From: Dryocosmus kuriphilus
Lineage: Eukaryota; Arthropoda; Insecta; Hymenoptera; Cynipidae
Assembly (NCBI GenBank): GCA_038277395.1
Contig: CM076196.1
Coordinates: forward strand, 92,070,236 to 92,134,235
Direction: 5' to 3'
DNA: 64,000 nucleotides
Below, in pieces: positions 45,778 to 57,015 of the stretch; position 1 is the stretch's first letter, and each line of letters opens with the position of its first letter. The notes beneath the pieces were generated by a model. It ran no database searches, was not told where the DNA came from, and worked only from the letters and a program-made list of their open reading frames with translations. A program made the position numbers and the translations under genes.

Positions 45778-47046
45778 CAGTCTGTTCCACAAGAAAGAAT
45801 ACGCGTTTTCTCGAAAAGTTTTAAAGAAAACTTTATTTTTTTCTTTGGCGTGAAAAAAAAACGCTTTAAAATTCAGGGATTACTTACCTTAAAAAATGGT
45901 CCAATCGCCATTATTCTCGATAATGGCCTGGCATCTTCTGGGCATACTCTCGACTAATTTTTCAGCACATTCTAAAGATAGAGAGCGCCACACCTCTCTA
46001 ATTCGTCGAGAGAGATGCTTGTGGGTGAATACACGCCTTCCTGCAAGTTTTTTCTTAACGACACTCCACACATTTTCAATCGGATTGGCATCAGGAGATT
46101 GTGAAGGCCAGGCCAAGGTGAGACGACGCCATTTTCAGCTTTCCAGTTCTTGCAGAGACGACCGCAATGTTTGGGATCGTTGTCCTCTTGAAGGATCCAA
46201 ACCTCATTATTGGCTCCAAACATCTTTTCTGCAGACCTCAGAAGACCATGCTTGTAGATTTTGACCACTTTTTCCGCGTTCAGGTTCTCAGTGAACAGCT
46301 CTAAACAGCCAAAACCGCGCTGTGAGAAGCATCCCCAAACATGGATCTTTACTGGGTGTTTAACAGTTCGCTGGAGGAACCGCTCACCTTTGCCTGACCA
46401 GTCACGTTTTATTGGAACCCATGCCCAAAAGGATGCCTTGTCGGAAAAAATCACATTTGACCAATCACGATCATTATTTTTTATAGCCCATGACAGCCGT
46501 TTTTGCATGTGCACTTCTGAGAGCAGGGGTTTCTGCCTCGTGCGACGGTAGTGCATGTCTACCTCAGCTAATCTGCGTCTTATGGTGTTTATACTAACGT
46601 CTAATCCCTTCTCCTCTAGCTTAGCCTTGGCTTCGCGCAGCCGTAGAGTACGGTTGCGCTTGAATAGTGCGATGATCACCTTATCCTCCTTTCTGGACGT
46701 TGCTCGCGTTTCTCCTTTTCCTGGAAGGTCGTCAACAGCTTTTGTGTCCCTACACCGCTCCACCCACTTTTGCACGAAGTACTTAGATATTTTAAGCACT
46801 TTAGCAGCAGTTGAGTATGAAAGTTTTGGTCCGTGTGCATTGCTGCACAAAAACACAGCTTCGAACCTGCACTCATACTGCACTCATTGCGCAAACTTGT
46901 TCATTATCCGACACTTCAAATGAGACTGAACCAAATCGGCGGTCCCGCTCTTGCACTTGAAACGTGCAGTCAGGTTAAAAAAGAAACGAACAAAAATCTT
47001 TAAAACTTTTCGAGAAAACGCGTATTCTTTCTTGTGGAACAGACTC
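45778..47046 (-). mobile_element. Tc1 element (1,269 bp)
   Basis: The ends CAGTCTGTTCCACAAGAAAG (left) and GAGTCTGTTCCACAAGAAAG (right, inward) begin ~50-bp inverted repeats and are flanked by TA (45776-45777 and 47047-47048). Its length and single transposase are standard for Tc1. It sits in the presumed first intron of the foldback transposase. Confidence 0.93.
45889..46906 (-). pseudogene. Tc1-like transposase, nearly intact
   Basis: A DD34E transposase of about 335 residues. It has an N-terminal helix-turn-helix (SYSTAAKVLKISKYFVQKW) and a second HTH (SINTIRRRLAEVDMHYRR). The first Asp lies in NVIFSDKASFW, the second in LQEDNDPKH, and the Glu in SPDANPIENVW. The natural start is probably the ATG at 46904-46906, but an in-frame TGA follows after six codons; the frame is then open from 46883 to a single-base frameshift near 46110, after which the C-terminal third (to 45889) continues in another frame. 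All three catalytic residues are present, so only these two lesions separate it from an intact gene. Confidence 0.9.
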
Positions 47047-47094
47047 TAGTTTCGATCTATTGTCCGTCCGTCCGACTGTTCATCCGTCCATCGT

Positions 47095-47510
47095 ACGACC
47101 CAGTATGGACATAGGGCCCAAAACTAACATAGATCGCATAATTGATATATGGAACAAAAATTACCCAGGACACAAAATTGACATATTACAAAAAATTGAC
47201 ATAGTACCTAAAATTGACAAGGTAAACAACATTGGCATAGGGCCTAAAAATGAAACAGGGCCTTAAAATGATGTAGGACCCATAATTGTTCCAGAACCAA
47301 AAATTGAGATAGGGTCCAAGCTTGGCAAGGTACTAAAAATTAACAAAGTACCTAAAATTGACATAGTACCCAAAATTCAGATAGAACCTTAAATTGGCGT
47401 AGGACCCAAAACTGACACAGGGCTCAATACTGTAATACGATCCAAAATAGAACAAGGACTCATTATAAACATAGGATCCAAAATTGACATCAGACCAAGA
47501 ACCGACTTAA
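47095..47510. repeat. ~19-bp minisatellite
   Basis: Variants of ACATAGGACCCAAAATTG recur about twenty times with substitutions. It encodes a repetitive but meaningless Ile/Lys/Pro-rich frame. Confidence 0.85.
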
Positions 47511-47514
47511 AGTT

Positions 47515-49690
47515 TATGGAATAATAATTATTATATCCAAATTCCATTATGAAGGAGCTAGCAAATCAGAACCATAATAAAAAAACCGAGAATCTACTTC
47601 TGATATACTTGAACTGAAATAATAACATGAAGTTTTATGCATATGAATTAGTAATAATAGTAATCACAAAACATGATTTAAAAAATCCATACCTTCACAA
47701 AAATGCTTCCACATATTAGACTAACCATCTGAAGCCTGCCAGAAAAATGAGCTTCCTTATTTTCATTAAAGTAATAATAAAAATAATAATGAAAGTAATA
47801 ACTTTGTCCTCAGCTGATTACGAAAAAACCGGGTAAACGACAAAATAAATAATATTAATAGTAACATAAGTTTGAATATATACCTGCTTCCATATTTGAT
47901 TCGCCCTTTTTTTGACAGCATTTTTTCCCTCGAAAATTTGAAAGTTTTTTAAAACTTCAAATAGATAAAATCTGTCGATACACCAGCTTTAGTTGGCATT
48001 CTTGTACTTCTTATATGTGGATAGCTGCAACAATTGATGAACAATTATCTTATACTTTTTGAAAAAAGCATGCTACAACAATAAAATACTTACCCATAAA
48101 ATCCTCCAGGAGAATAGAAGAAGCGCACATCAAATGCAATATCACTAAATTAGAGGAGAAATTTATTTAAATAATAAAGCCTTCTTATGCACAAAGAATC
48201 AACGTGTTCTTACGTCAAAAATCTGTCACGTTAAAAATCTGTCTCACTTTTGAGCTTAGTTTAAAGGCATTATGTATCGTTCAGAACAGTGCACGCGTGT
48301 AGTGATGAAGCCTTCTCGTATTAGATACTTCAAGTTGAGTGGGGGAAGTCCAAAATATCTGCAGGCCGAGGGCCAAACAATAATACCTATTGCATTTAAC
48401 TTAACATAATTTTGTTAATAATTTCACAAAAAATTATTTTTCACCATAAGTATATTTGGATATTAGCTTTCATTCTTCAAAAACTATTAAGTTAAATAAC
48501 AAAATTATTTTTCTCAAAGATGTTAAAATAGTAAAGTGTCGTCCTATGCAGTTGGTATTTTGCTTAACCTCGGCCTACAGTCATCTTGCTAGCTGACGTC
48601 ACGCAGGAGAGGGAGACGAGTAACCTAAAAAGAGTAGGTTATTTATTGCTATATATCGGATTATAATTGACAAATTAGTCATTTAAAATATAATTATAAT
48701 TGCACTAGCGAAACATATGCCCGTGAATTAACTTCAAAATCTCAAAGACTGGGTCCCCGGGATGGTTATAATCGCAGCAGTTAGGTGGCGCAAGAGTCTA
48801 ACGCGCCAAATTTAAATCTCATACTTTTCTAGTATCGCTATGATTGAAACTTTTAACTTTTAGGAAAATAAGAATAAATTGTCAGTTCCAAATCCATTGC
48901 AAAGCAGACAGACAGTACAACTTTTGAATCACAGAATCATAAAAAATTATTTTAGCAAAGTTATGAGTATTTGCAGATTTAGGGCACATAAGATGAAAAA
49001 TTATTTTAACGCTTTAAAGCTTTCTTTTTGAAAAAATTCAGATTCAGATTTTTTGCTTTTTAAAAATTTCATTCAGAAAGGATTATTTTTAGTAAACAAT
49101 CTTTTTTTAATTGGAATATTTTAAACTCAATAAATGTATGTATGTTTCATATTCAGTGATCATGAATTTGAAGAGCTCTCATTGCATATGATATTTTTTT
49201 CAAAAGTTTAATAAATAACAATTTAATAGATACAATTTACTTTTTTCATACAAATTTTTCCAATATTCACTTCCAACAAGAAGTATGGACTATGGGGCTA
49301 CGTGGTTTTTGCTAGTTGCATAAAATCATAAAATTCGATAATAAAAAAAAATCACCTTTTTTGCTCAAAGCAGGATGAAAGATATAAAATTTCAAGTATT
49401 TTTGACCAATATTTCAGAAATATTCCGAAAAAGTCGCAATAAAACAATCTCTTCGGGCTTATTTTAAAGGTAAATTTTCATGAAGATCTGAACTTCGAAC
49501 GAATAAGTTAAATACACTGAGAAATGTATTTATTTTTAATTTCTTTAATCATTGTTTTTGAGAGTCAAAGTTGACACGTAGGACATTACGTAACTGAGTA
49601 TCCCGGTAACCATATATGTAAGGTTATCATCTGAAAGAATATGGAGTAAAAAAAAAGGTAGCAAACAGTATTAGGGTGATTCAACTATTT
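47515..49690. other. right non-coding part of the foldback element
   Basis: AT-rich with no sizeable open frame. A TGACGTCA palindrome stands at about 48593-48602 and GGTGGCGCAAGAGTC...GCGCC near 48784; either could belong to the transposase promoter or a missing first exon. Nothing else is identified. Confidence 0.4.
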
Positions 49691-49699
49691 CTGCAATCA

Positions 49700-50485
49700 A
49701 TCACAGCCCCCGTAGCTGTGCAGCCAAGAGGGTACAAACGAAAATATTGGATGTACACACAGTACAAACGACGTATAAACGTATGCAAAAGCAAAATTTG
49801 AAGAATTTGAATCTCGGGGGGATGACACGAAATTTCGATTTGCCCATAGCTGAGCAATCAAGAGCGTACAAACGAAAATGTTGGATGTACAAACAGTACA
49901 AACGACGTAAAAACGTATGCAAAAAGAAAATTTGAAAAATTTGAATTTCGGGGGAATGACACGAAATTTTTATTTGCCCGTAGCTGGGCAATCAAGAGGG
50001 TACAAACGAAAATGTTGGATGTACAAACAGAACAAACGACGTACAAACGTATGCAAAAGCAAAATTTGAAAAATTTGAATTTCGAGGGGATGACACGAAA
50101 TTTCGATTTGCCCGTAGCTGGGCAATCAAGAGGGTACAAACGAAAATGTTGGATGTACAAACAGTACAAACGACGTACAAACGTATGCAAAAGGAAAATT
50201 TGAAAAATTTGAATTTCGGGGGGATTAAACGAAACTTCGATTTGCCCGTAGCTGAGCAATCAAGAGGGTACAAACGAAAATGTTGGATGTGCAAACAGTA
50301 CAAACGACGTACAAACGTATGCAAAAGGAAAATTTTGAATTTCGGGGGGATGACGCGAAACTTGGATTTGCCCGTAGCTGGGCTGCCAAGAGGGTACAAA
50401 CGAAAATGTTGGATGCACAAACAGTACAAACGACGTGCAGACGTATGCAAAGGGAAAATTTGAAAAATTTGAATTTCGGGGGGAT
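49700..50485. repeat. right tandem array, inverted ~131-bp units (about 6-7)
   Basis: Units are the inverse of the left array, for example GTACAAACGTATGCAAAAG and GGCAATCAAGAGGGTACAAA, with starts about 110-135 bp apart. The outermost part (50486-50646) is the terminal module. The array is shorter than the left one. Confidence 0.93.
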
Positions 50486-50646
50486 GCGTGAAGTTAGCCC
50501 CCCGAAATTAGTTTTGTCCCTAATTTGGTAACCAGAAGGGTACAATCGAAAATGTTGAATGTACAAACAGTACAAACGACGTACAAACGTATACAAAAAG
50601 AAAATTTAAAAAAATGTTATCTTCGGGGGGCCAACTTCACGGGGGT

Positions 50647-50655
50647 AACGACCAG
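50647..50655. repeat. 9-bp target-site duplication AACGACCAG (right copy)
   Basis: Identical to 37736-37744, directly after the element end CACGGGGGT. Confidence 0.95.
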
Positions 50656-51169
50656 ACCCAGTCCGTCAAGAGTGCCAGCTTTATAGATGGAACGTTTCTT
50701 CTCACTTGTGCGAGAGTTCAGTTTGTCATCCACCTAACGTGAACGGTTTGCACCTCGTTCCTGTGGATGGATCCTCTCAGCGATCCAGGAGGACGAAACA
50801 ACACGCCATTCTCATCATATGTTAGTCTTCTTTTGCTTATGGCCTGCTCTCTCCCTCTCTCTCTCTCACTGCCTCTCTTATTGGATATAGTACATTGGGT
50901 ATTGTATACAGTACAGTTTGTATAGAAAATGTTGAAAACTATTCCTTTGCAATAATGACACAGTAAAATTTATCTCATGAATTACTCTTTCGTAAGAATA
51001 ATATGAGAATTAAAATGAGAATATATTCAGAACTATCCCTTCTTATGAATTATTTGTTGGCGGTGAAAAGGACCGTTATAGTGACCCCCGCAAATCCAAA
51101 GAAAAGTGTATATATAGTTTGTCTAAGCGTCTCTTTTTTTTTGAATTTGACAAGTTGTGCCTCGATGTG

Positions 51170-52090
51170 ACATATGTTCACGACTTCGTCCAATCGGATT
51201 TTTGGACCATAATAAGTGGATTCCTGCGGCTAACCTTTGGTGTCATCTTCATCTGCTTTCATGTTCACGGATACTTCGACGTTCTTCAGATATATTGATG
51301 AGAGATCGAACCGGTGAAACCTTAGGAATTTTCACTCCGTACTCTTTTTTGAGTCCGATTACATCGTCCCAGGGAAGTCCGAACTCGTTCGTGCCGGGAG
51401 TTTCTGTGTTCGTTGGCTGAACGTTTTCCCTTTTCCGTGGAAGATGTGAGGTCAACGTTTATTGGCGACCAAGGAATTTGCCCCAAGTCCTGGGCGATGT
51501 TTTGAAGAATCCTCTCGAGGTCGCTGTCCTGAGGTTTAGAAATCTCTTTAGGTGTCTTTGCTAAGCGTAACGTGTTTATTTCCAATATTCTGCAAGGTGG
51601 ATGTTGCGTTCCTTGGCCGTGGCTCAAGAATTTTTGCCTGGCAGTGATGGTGGATCCACACGCCCAAGTCGCTTCCGGTTTACAGCATCACGCTCCTCTG
51701 GTTCAGAAATCTCGTTTGCGTGCTTGCATTCATGTTCATGACTCGGCTACTGGTCAGTGCAGTAATACAGGTTGCTTGGACCTTTCCGCCTTTTATATTT
51801 TCCTCCAAATATTCCAATTGGCGGGGATCCAGTCGGAGGTGGAAAAACAGTGCTTAGTGGGAAAGTGGTGTTTGCAGGGGGTTCAAAGTGGGCGTTGGGC
51901 CTTGCGTGTTTTCGCTTCTCTCCTTCGTCCAGTGTGCTTTCAAATCGCGGACGTGGAAGCCTCCTCGTGGCTCTCCATTTTCTGGATATGAGAGGGTAGA
52001 AGTGTTGTGGCTTGATCTTTCATTCACCACAGAAGGTCCTTTTTAGATTTCCAGGAATTTTGCTGTTCGTCCTGAGGTGGCACTCAAAAC
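51170..52090 (-). pseudogene. degenerate 3' coding region of element C
   Basis: Minus-strand pieces of open frame (for example 51627-51249) continue after integrase with hydrophilic, Pro/Ser/Arg-rich sequence and a few stops. No domain is recognised; it may be the C-terminal tail of Pol or a third ORF. Confidence 0.35.
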
Positions 52091-52091
52091 G

Positions 52092-53040
52092 TTACATGCC
52101 TTTGCCAGGACGAGTGCAAACCTCTCGATACACATTGTTTTCCTTGTCTCTATTAATACGTAGATTTCTCCTTTCGCCGTTTGTTTGTTTCGTTTTTCGT
52201 ATGAGAATTTCTCGATTTACCGCATTGTAATTGGATCGTGATAATTCATAGTCCAAGATTTGGTCCCAAAATCTCTCTGGTTTGCTACCATACAATGCTT
52301 CATGTGGAGTCATTTCTATAATGCCGTGGTAACTTTCGTTCATGATGTCTTCTATCATTTGCAGGTAGGAGACCCATTTTTTGTGGGAGTCTGGGCCCAG
52401 AAATATACGAAAGAATCTCTCTATCTCACGATTTACTTTTTCAACCATGTTAGCCTGTGGATTTCTGATTGAGGTAAGTGTTTTCTTAATCTTTCTTCCC
52501 CTCAGTGCATTTTCCCATTGTCTGCTAGTGAATTGAGTCCCACGGTCAGTTAAAATTCGATCCGGTTGACCCACGGTCCCTGTGAAGTGATCTAGTTTAC
52601 CAATGGCTACTTCGCACGTGGCTTTCCTTAAGGGACATAGCTTTGTATGTTTCGTGAAGGTATCGATCCTGGCCAATATGTATTCATATCCGATGCGTGA
52701 TCGGGGAAGTGGTGCATATAAATTAACTGAGACCAATTCCAGCGGGTGCTGTTGGACAATAGTTTCTTGTTGAATCTGCGATGCTTGTGTAGGAACTTTA
52801 TTCCTTTGGTACTAGTCACACTTTCGGAGTTGATTTCGAATTAGCTTTTCCGCTTTTGGATGGTAAAATGTTTCTTTTATTATAAAATGCGTCTTTTTTG
52901 GTCCAATGTGTTCGTAAGCCTCGTGGAACTCCCATATCAGTGTAAAAAAAAGTGCTTTCGGAAGGTATGGCTTTGTTCTCATTTTTTCTCTTTTGTGTAG
53001 TACATTCTCGATTACAGTATACCCTGCACATTTTTCTCAC
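52092..53040 (-). pseudogene. integrase of element C
   Basis: A broken N-terminal zinc-binding region (53040-52816) is followed by the catalytic core on one frame (52736-52092): YILARIDTFTKHTKL with the first Asp region, ILTDRGTQFTS with the second Asp, and QANMVEKVNREIERFF with the catalytic Glu retained. YHGIIEMTPHEALYGSKP and a basic C-terminal tail follow. It lies after RNase H in normal Gypsy order. Frame changes occur near 52816 and 52736. Confidence 0.85.
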
Positions 53041-53151
53041 TGCTGTAGTGTTTTTAGTTTTATCTCTTGTATTTTTGTGTCTTTTCGTTGTTCTTTCTCT
53101 AGGTTCTTTAGTTTCTTTTTATTGTTGATGTGAAATTGTACTGTAGGGTGT

Positions 53152-53460
53152 TTAACTGAATCGTTTGGTCACTTTATTTCCTTTCCCATCTCCTAGTGGG
53201 GTAAGTCGACTTAGGATGTCTGCTGCAATGTTTCCTTTCCCCGTGCAGTGTATCACCGTGATGTCGTAAACCTGGATTGCGAGAATCCATCGTGTGAGTC
53301 TGGAATTGTTGAATCGACAGGATTGGAAGGAGATCAGGGCCATTTGATCAGCGCGTATTACAATCTTTGATCCAAATAGGAACGTTCGAAATTTTTGAAG
53401 TGACCAAACTATGGCTAGGAGTTCTTTTTCAGTTGTAAATTGCCCCAATTCAGGTCTTTT
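53152..53460 (-). pseudogene. RNase H domain of element C
   Basis: QFTTEKELLAIVWSLQKFRTFLF is the Glu box. KIVIRADQMALISF corresponds to the TDH box with changes, followed by LTRWILAIQVYDITVIH and AADILSRL. The first Asp region lies further right near 53530 in a broken frame. Confidence 0.8.
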
Positions 53461-53527
53461 TGGTGTTTTACCAGCATAGTGATGACTCTTTTGTTTTGCT
53501 CTTCATATAGTTGATATAAAACAGCAC

Positions 53528-54415
53528 CTAGGACATAGTGGCTTGCGTCAGTTTCAGGTAATAGATTTTTTTTTTATCCGGGTAGTAAAGTAAAATATCC
53601 TGCCCGAAAAGTTCTTTTACCTTGTTAAGGCATTTTTGGTATCTTGCTGTCCATTCCCATCTAGTATCTTTTCTTATGAGTTCCAACAAAGGCACAATCT
53701 CACCCGCGCGTTTGTCGGAAAATCGGGCATGGAAATTTATTAATCCCGGAAATCCTCGTAGTTGTTTTATATTTTTTGGAGCTGGAAAATACCGAATTCC
53801 TTTTGTTTCCTCTGGATCTGGGCGAATCTCCTTTGTTGTCAATATGAATCCAAGAAACCGTGCTTGTTCTTTAAAAAAGGAAGATTTTTCTAAGTTGAAC
53901 GTCAGATTTGCAGCTTCCATTCGAAAAAGAAGTTCTTCCATGTGTTGTAGGTGTTGCTCTTCAGATTCTGATGTGATTAGAATGTCAAAGCTGATTAAAT
54001 GGTCTCCCAGACCACTTAGCACAAAATCTAAACCTCGTACTAAGGCGGCTGTGCTGATCTTGAGGCCAAAAGGAACGACCGTAAAATGATACACGTTTTT
54101 CCTTTGTGTTGGAAAGCAGTGTCTTCCATGGAGCTAAGATGTAACGCAATTTGCCAAAAACTACTTGCCATGTCGAGACTCGACACGATTTTCATTCCCT
54201 GACAATTCTGAAACAGAGAACTCAGATGTTTCAGATCCCTCCCAATCTTCAATTAACATCTCATTCAACTTCCGTGCGTCCAGACATAGCCTCATACTAC
54301 CATCTTTTTTTTTTGCTGGCACAATGGGGTTTATGTAAGGGCTGTTGGATTGTTGAATCACACCATCTTCCAGCACTCTATCAATTTCCCTTTGGATCTG
54401 ATCTCTATATGCCAT
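53528..54415 (-). pseudogene. reverse transcriptase of element C
   Basis: Three minus-strand pieces make the domain: 54415-54250 with VLEDGVIQQSNSPYINPIV and MRLCLDARKLNEML; 54252-54090 with IVSSLDMASSFWQIAL; and 54094-53528 with PFGLKISTAALVRGLDFVL, SFDILITSESEEQHL in place of the YVDDIL box, LGFILTTKEIRPDPE and NIKQLRGFPGLINFHARF. Frameshifts near 54245 and 54090 and loss of the Asp pair make it inactive. Confidence 0.87.
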
Positions 54416-54596
54416 GGGTATAGGGTATCTCTTTTTTATAAAGAGTGTGTCCTTTTTGACTTTTAACTTGTACTCGAAGCCTATTAGTTTTCCAGGTTTT
54501 TTTAATGGTTTGATGTTTCTCGAGAAGTTTCTTGAGTGCCGTTTTGTTTTTCTCTTGCTTTGCTCGTACTGATAGCAAAATCCTATCTATATCCCC

Positions 54597-55192
54597 CTAT
54601 GAGGAAGTGTTCCTTTCACATTTAAGTAGCCCGATAATGAGTTCCTCTTCCTCGTGGTAATCCTGCTGATCTTCTTCCTTGAAAATGTCCAAAACAGGAC
54701 TTCCCTCCAGATCAGTGAGAACGAGCAACTTCTCTCTCAAATTGATTTGAGTCTTTAGCATTTCCAAAAAATAAATTCCAATTATGCATGCATTGGAAAG
54801 TTTTGGAACGACCATAAAAGTAGTCTATATTTGGCAGTTCTGAATTTGTATGGTAAGGAAGAGTTTTTTAATCTCGTTGTTTTCCCGTCTAATTGCCCTC
54901 GTACGAGCACTCCTGTTAGAGGTAAAATAGGTAATTTTTGAAAACTCTCTAAATTCTTTTCATAGAATTCCTCAAATAGACAGGTTATTTCTGCACCAGT
55001 GTCTATTAGTGCCTTTTTTGTAACCCCTCCTATGTTTAGTGTTGTTATATAGCATCTTGGCTGCCAAAGTAAAGAGTCTTTTCCTTCTTTTGTGTACTGT
55101 AGAAGTTTCTTTGGTGAATTGTATAGTCCATTTATTAGTAGTAATTCTGCCATATCTGTACCCTGATTACCCGTAGATTTGGCAGCCATCAA
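54597..55192 (-). pseudogene. aspartic protease of element C
   Basis: ITTLNIGGVTKKALIDTGAE carries an intact DTGA active site near 55005-55045. The second half (54815 onward) begins ACIIGIYFLEMLK, the ILG-type flap-end motif, after a frameshift near 54800. An acidic stretch follows before RT. Confidence 0.8.
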
Positions 55193-55682
55193 TTTTCCTC
55201 TTGCCCTATAGATATTGTCTCTCGAAAGTCCTCGGAGGTTCCCGGTTTCTCTTCCACTATCTCTAGGTTCCTGATTTTATAACCAGTTTGTAGATTTCCC
55301 TGAGTCCTTGTGTTGTTGAGTGGTTGTTGACTTCGCCACTTGTTTTGTGGTCCCATTGACGAGTTGGATATCCTTTGGTTATTCTGGGATAACACATTAG
55401 GAAAGGAGCATTTTGGAAACGAGGATTCCTAGCCTGTCCCCGTTGGCGGTTTGGTGGAGTATATGGGCCGATATGTTGGTTCATTTCTAATTATGTTCGA
55501 CTCATTTTTTGATTAGTTTCTCTGATTCCATTGAAGCTTTCCAGGAGCTCGATCAGTTGAGAGAATTGTCGAATCCCTGTCCCCAGAATTGCGTAATTGA
55601 TTTCATCACTGAAGTGCCTTGACAGTTTCTCGATGATTTCTTGCGCCGATGGAGGTGGGCTTAATTCCTTTATTAGCACATA

Positions 55683-57015
55683 TGAGGTGCGTCCGAAAAC
55701 TGTTCGACCTGCGTCTATATCTTCACGTCAGAGCGCTCCAGCGGCATCTGCGGGGTATGAGCGTAATCAGTAGTCCCTCGCGAACTCCCTGAATGCCGTA
55801 GTTACCGGTCGGACGCCTTGGGTCGCATGCAGCGTGTGTTTATGTCCAACGTGCTTTTTCCGTTCGTCGCATTTGTGTACTGTTGAAAATGACAGAAAGA
55901 AGAGATCAACGAATTTGCATCCAGTATTGTTTCGATCTTGGCAAGAGTTGTACGGAGACTATTGAAATGATACAGAAGGCCTTTGGCGACAAAATTATGT
56001 GCATAACACAGACAAGGGAGTGGTATAGGCGGTTTAAATATGGCCGCACATCTGTTGAGAGTGACACTCGTCCTGGCCGACCTCTGCTGAAAACAACACC
56101 GGAAAACATCGAGCGTGTGCGACTTGCGGTTGAAGATGATCGTCGATTGACTGCTCGTGAAGTAGAAAATGATCTCGGAATACCGAAAAGTACTGTTTGG
56201 GAAATTTTGAACAAGATTTTGAGAATGCCTCGCGCGTGTGCGAAATTCATTCCGAAATTGCTCACGACCGAGCAGAAAGACCTTCGCTCTGAAATCGCTC
56301 AGAACAACTTGGAAATGGTCAATGATGATGAAAATGTCCTTAAGAAGGTTATTGATTGTAATGAATCATGGGTTTATGATAAGGATCCTGAAACTAAACA
56401 ACAATCTTCACAGTGGGAGCATCCAGACAATCCACGGCCGAAAAAAGCACGTCAAAGTCGGAGCCATGTTAAGTCAATACTGGTTATTTTTTTTGATTGT
56501 GAGGGTGTTGTGCACTACGAATTTGCTCCAGGAAATCAGGCGATCAACAAATAATATTACGTTGAAGTTCTGAAAAGATTGCGTGATGCCTCGAGAAGAA
56601 AAAGACCGCGTTTCTGTTCAAGCGGTGACTGGCTTCTTCACCACGATAAGGCGCCAGCGCATTCATCATACCTTGTGCAGCAATTTTTGGAGAAACATAA
56701 GATTGTACAGCTTCGCCAGCATCCGTATAGTCCCGACATATCTCCCTGCGACTTTTGGTTGTTCTCAAAATGAGAATGGCACTAAAAGGAAAGCGGTTTG
56801 ATGACATCGAGACGATTTAGAGTAATGCGACGCGCGAGCTGAAGGCTATTCCAAAATCTGCGTTCGAGGACTGGTTTAGGATTTGTAAGCACCGCTGGGA
56901 GCATGTGGTTCAATCAAATGGGGACTACTTCGAAGGATGCCACATCCCGGATGATGAAAAATGGCACCAAAGCGAAGATATCAACGCAAGTCGGATAGTT
57001 TTCGGAAACACGTCG
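55683..57015 (+). mobile_element. mariner element, copy B (1,333 bp)
   Basis: The ends TGAGGTGCGTCCGAAAACTG (left) and CGACGTGTTTCCGAAAACTA (right, inward) are ~31-bp imperfect inverted repeats. TA flanks both (55681-55682 and 57016-57017). It interrupts gag of LTR element C. Confidence 0.93.
55889..56985 (+). pseudogene. mariner transposase, inactivated
   Basis: The ATG at 55889 begins TERRDQRICIQYCFDLGKS, the N-terminal HTH. A second HTH follows around TAREVENDLGIPKSTVWEIL. The first catalytic block reads CNESWVY, with Asn (codon 56360-56362) in place of Asp. A TAA at 56552-56554 interrupts the frame, which continues with DWLLHHDKAPAHSS (second Asp) and SPDISPCDFWLFSK (third Asp, giving DD34D-type spacing). 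A frame change near 56771 precedes a recognisable C-terminus near 56830-56960. It differs clearly in sequence from mariner copy A, so it is a different lineage. Confidence 0.9.

Larger units (their letters stand above)
37745..50646 (-). mobile_element. 12.9-kb foldback element of Mutator-like type
   Basis: The element starts ACCCCCGTGAAGTTGG and ends with the exact inverse, CCAACTTCACGGGGGT, between perfect 9-bp duplications. A 9-bp duplication is the hallmark of Mutator-like elements and of Drosophila FB elements. Each end is a long array of ~131-bp tandem repeats in opposite orientation. The interior holds a broken minus-strand DDE transposase with a USP-like end (42026-45592), a 2-kb palindrome, a Tc1 insertion and a 19-bp minisatellite. 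FB/NOF or Phantom-like Mutator subgroups are the best comparison; exact placement needs a search. Confidence 0.85.
37031..51080 (-). repeat. 3' LTR of element C, split by the foldback element
   Basis: The part 37031-37744 matches 58056-58750 and the part 50656-51080 matches 58745-59171, for example the GATGGATCCTCTCAGCGATC blocks. The interruption is 37745-50646 plus one copy of the 9-bp duplication. Confidence 0.9.

Noticed and set aside
47060..47266. Small ORF with repeated Ile-Asp/Lys-Ile motifs
   Set aside because: It is the translation of the 19-bp minisatellite.
49701..50596. Long open frames in the right array
   Set aside because: Same reason as for the left array.
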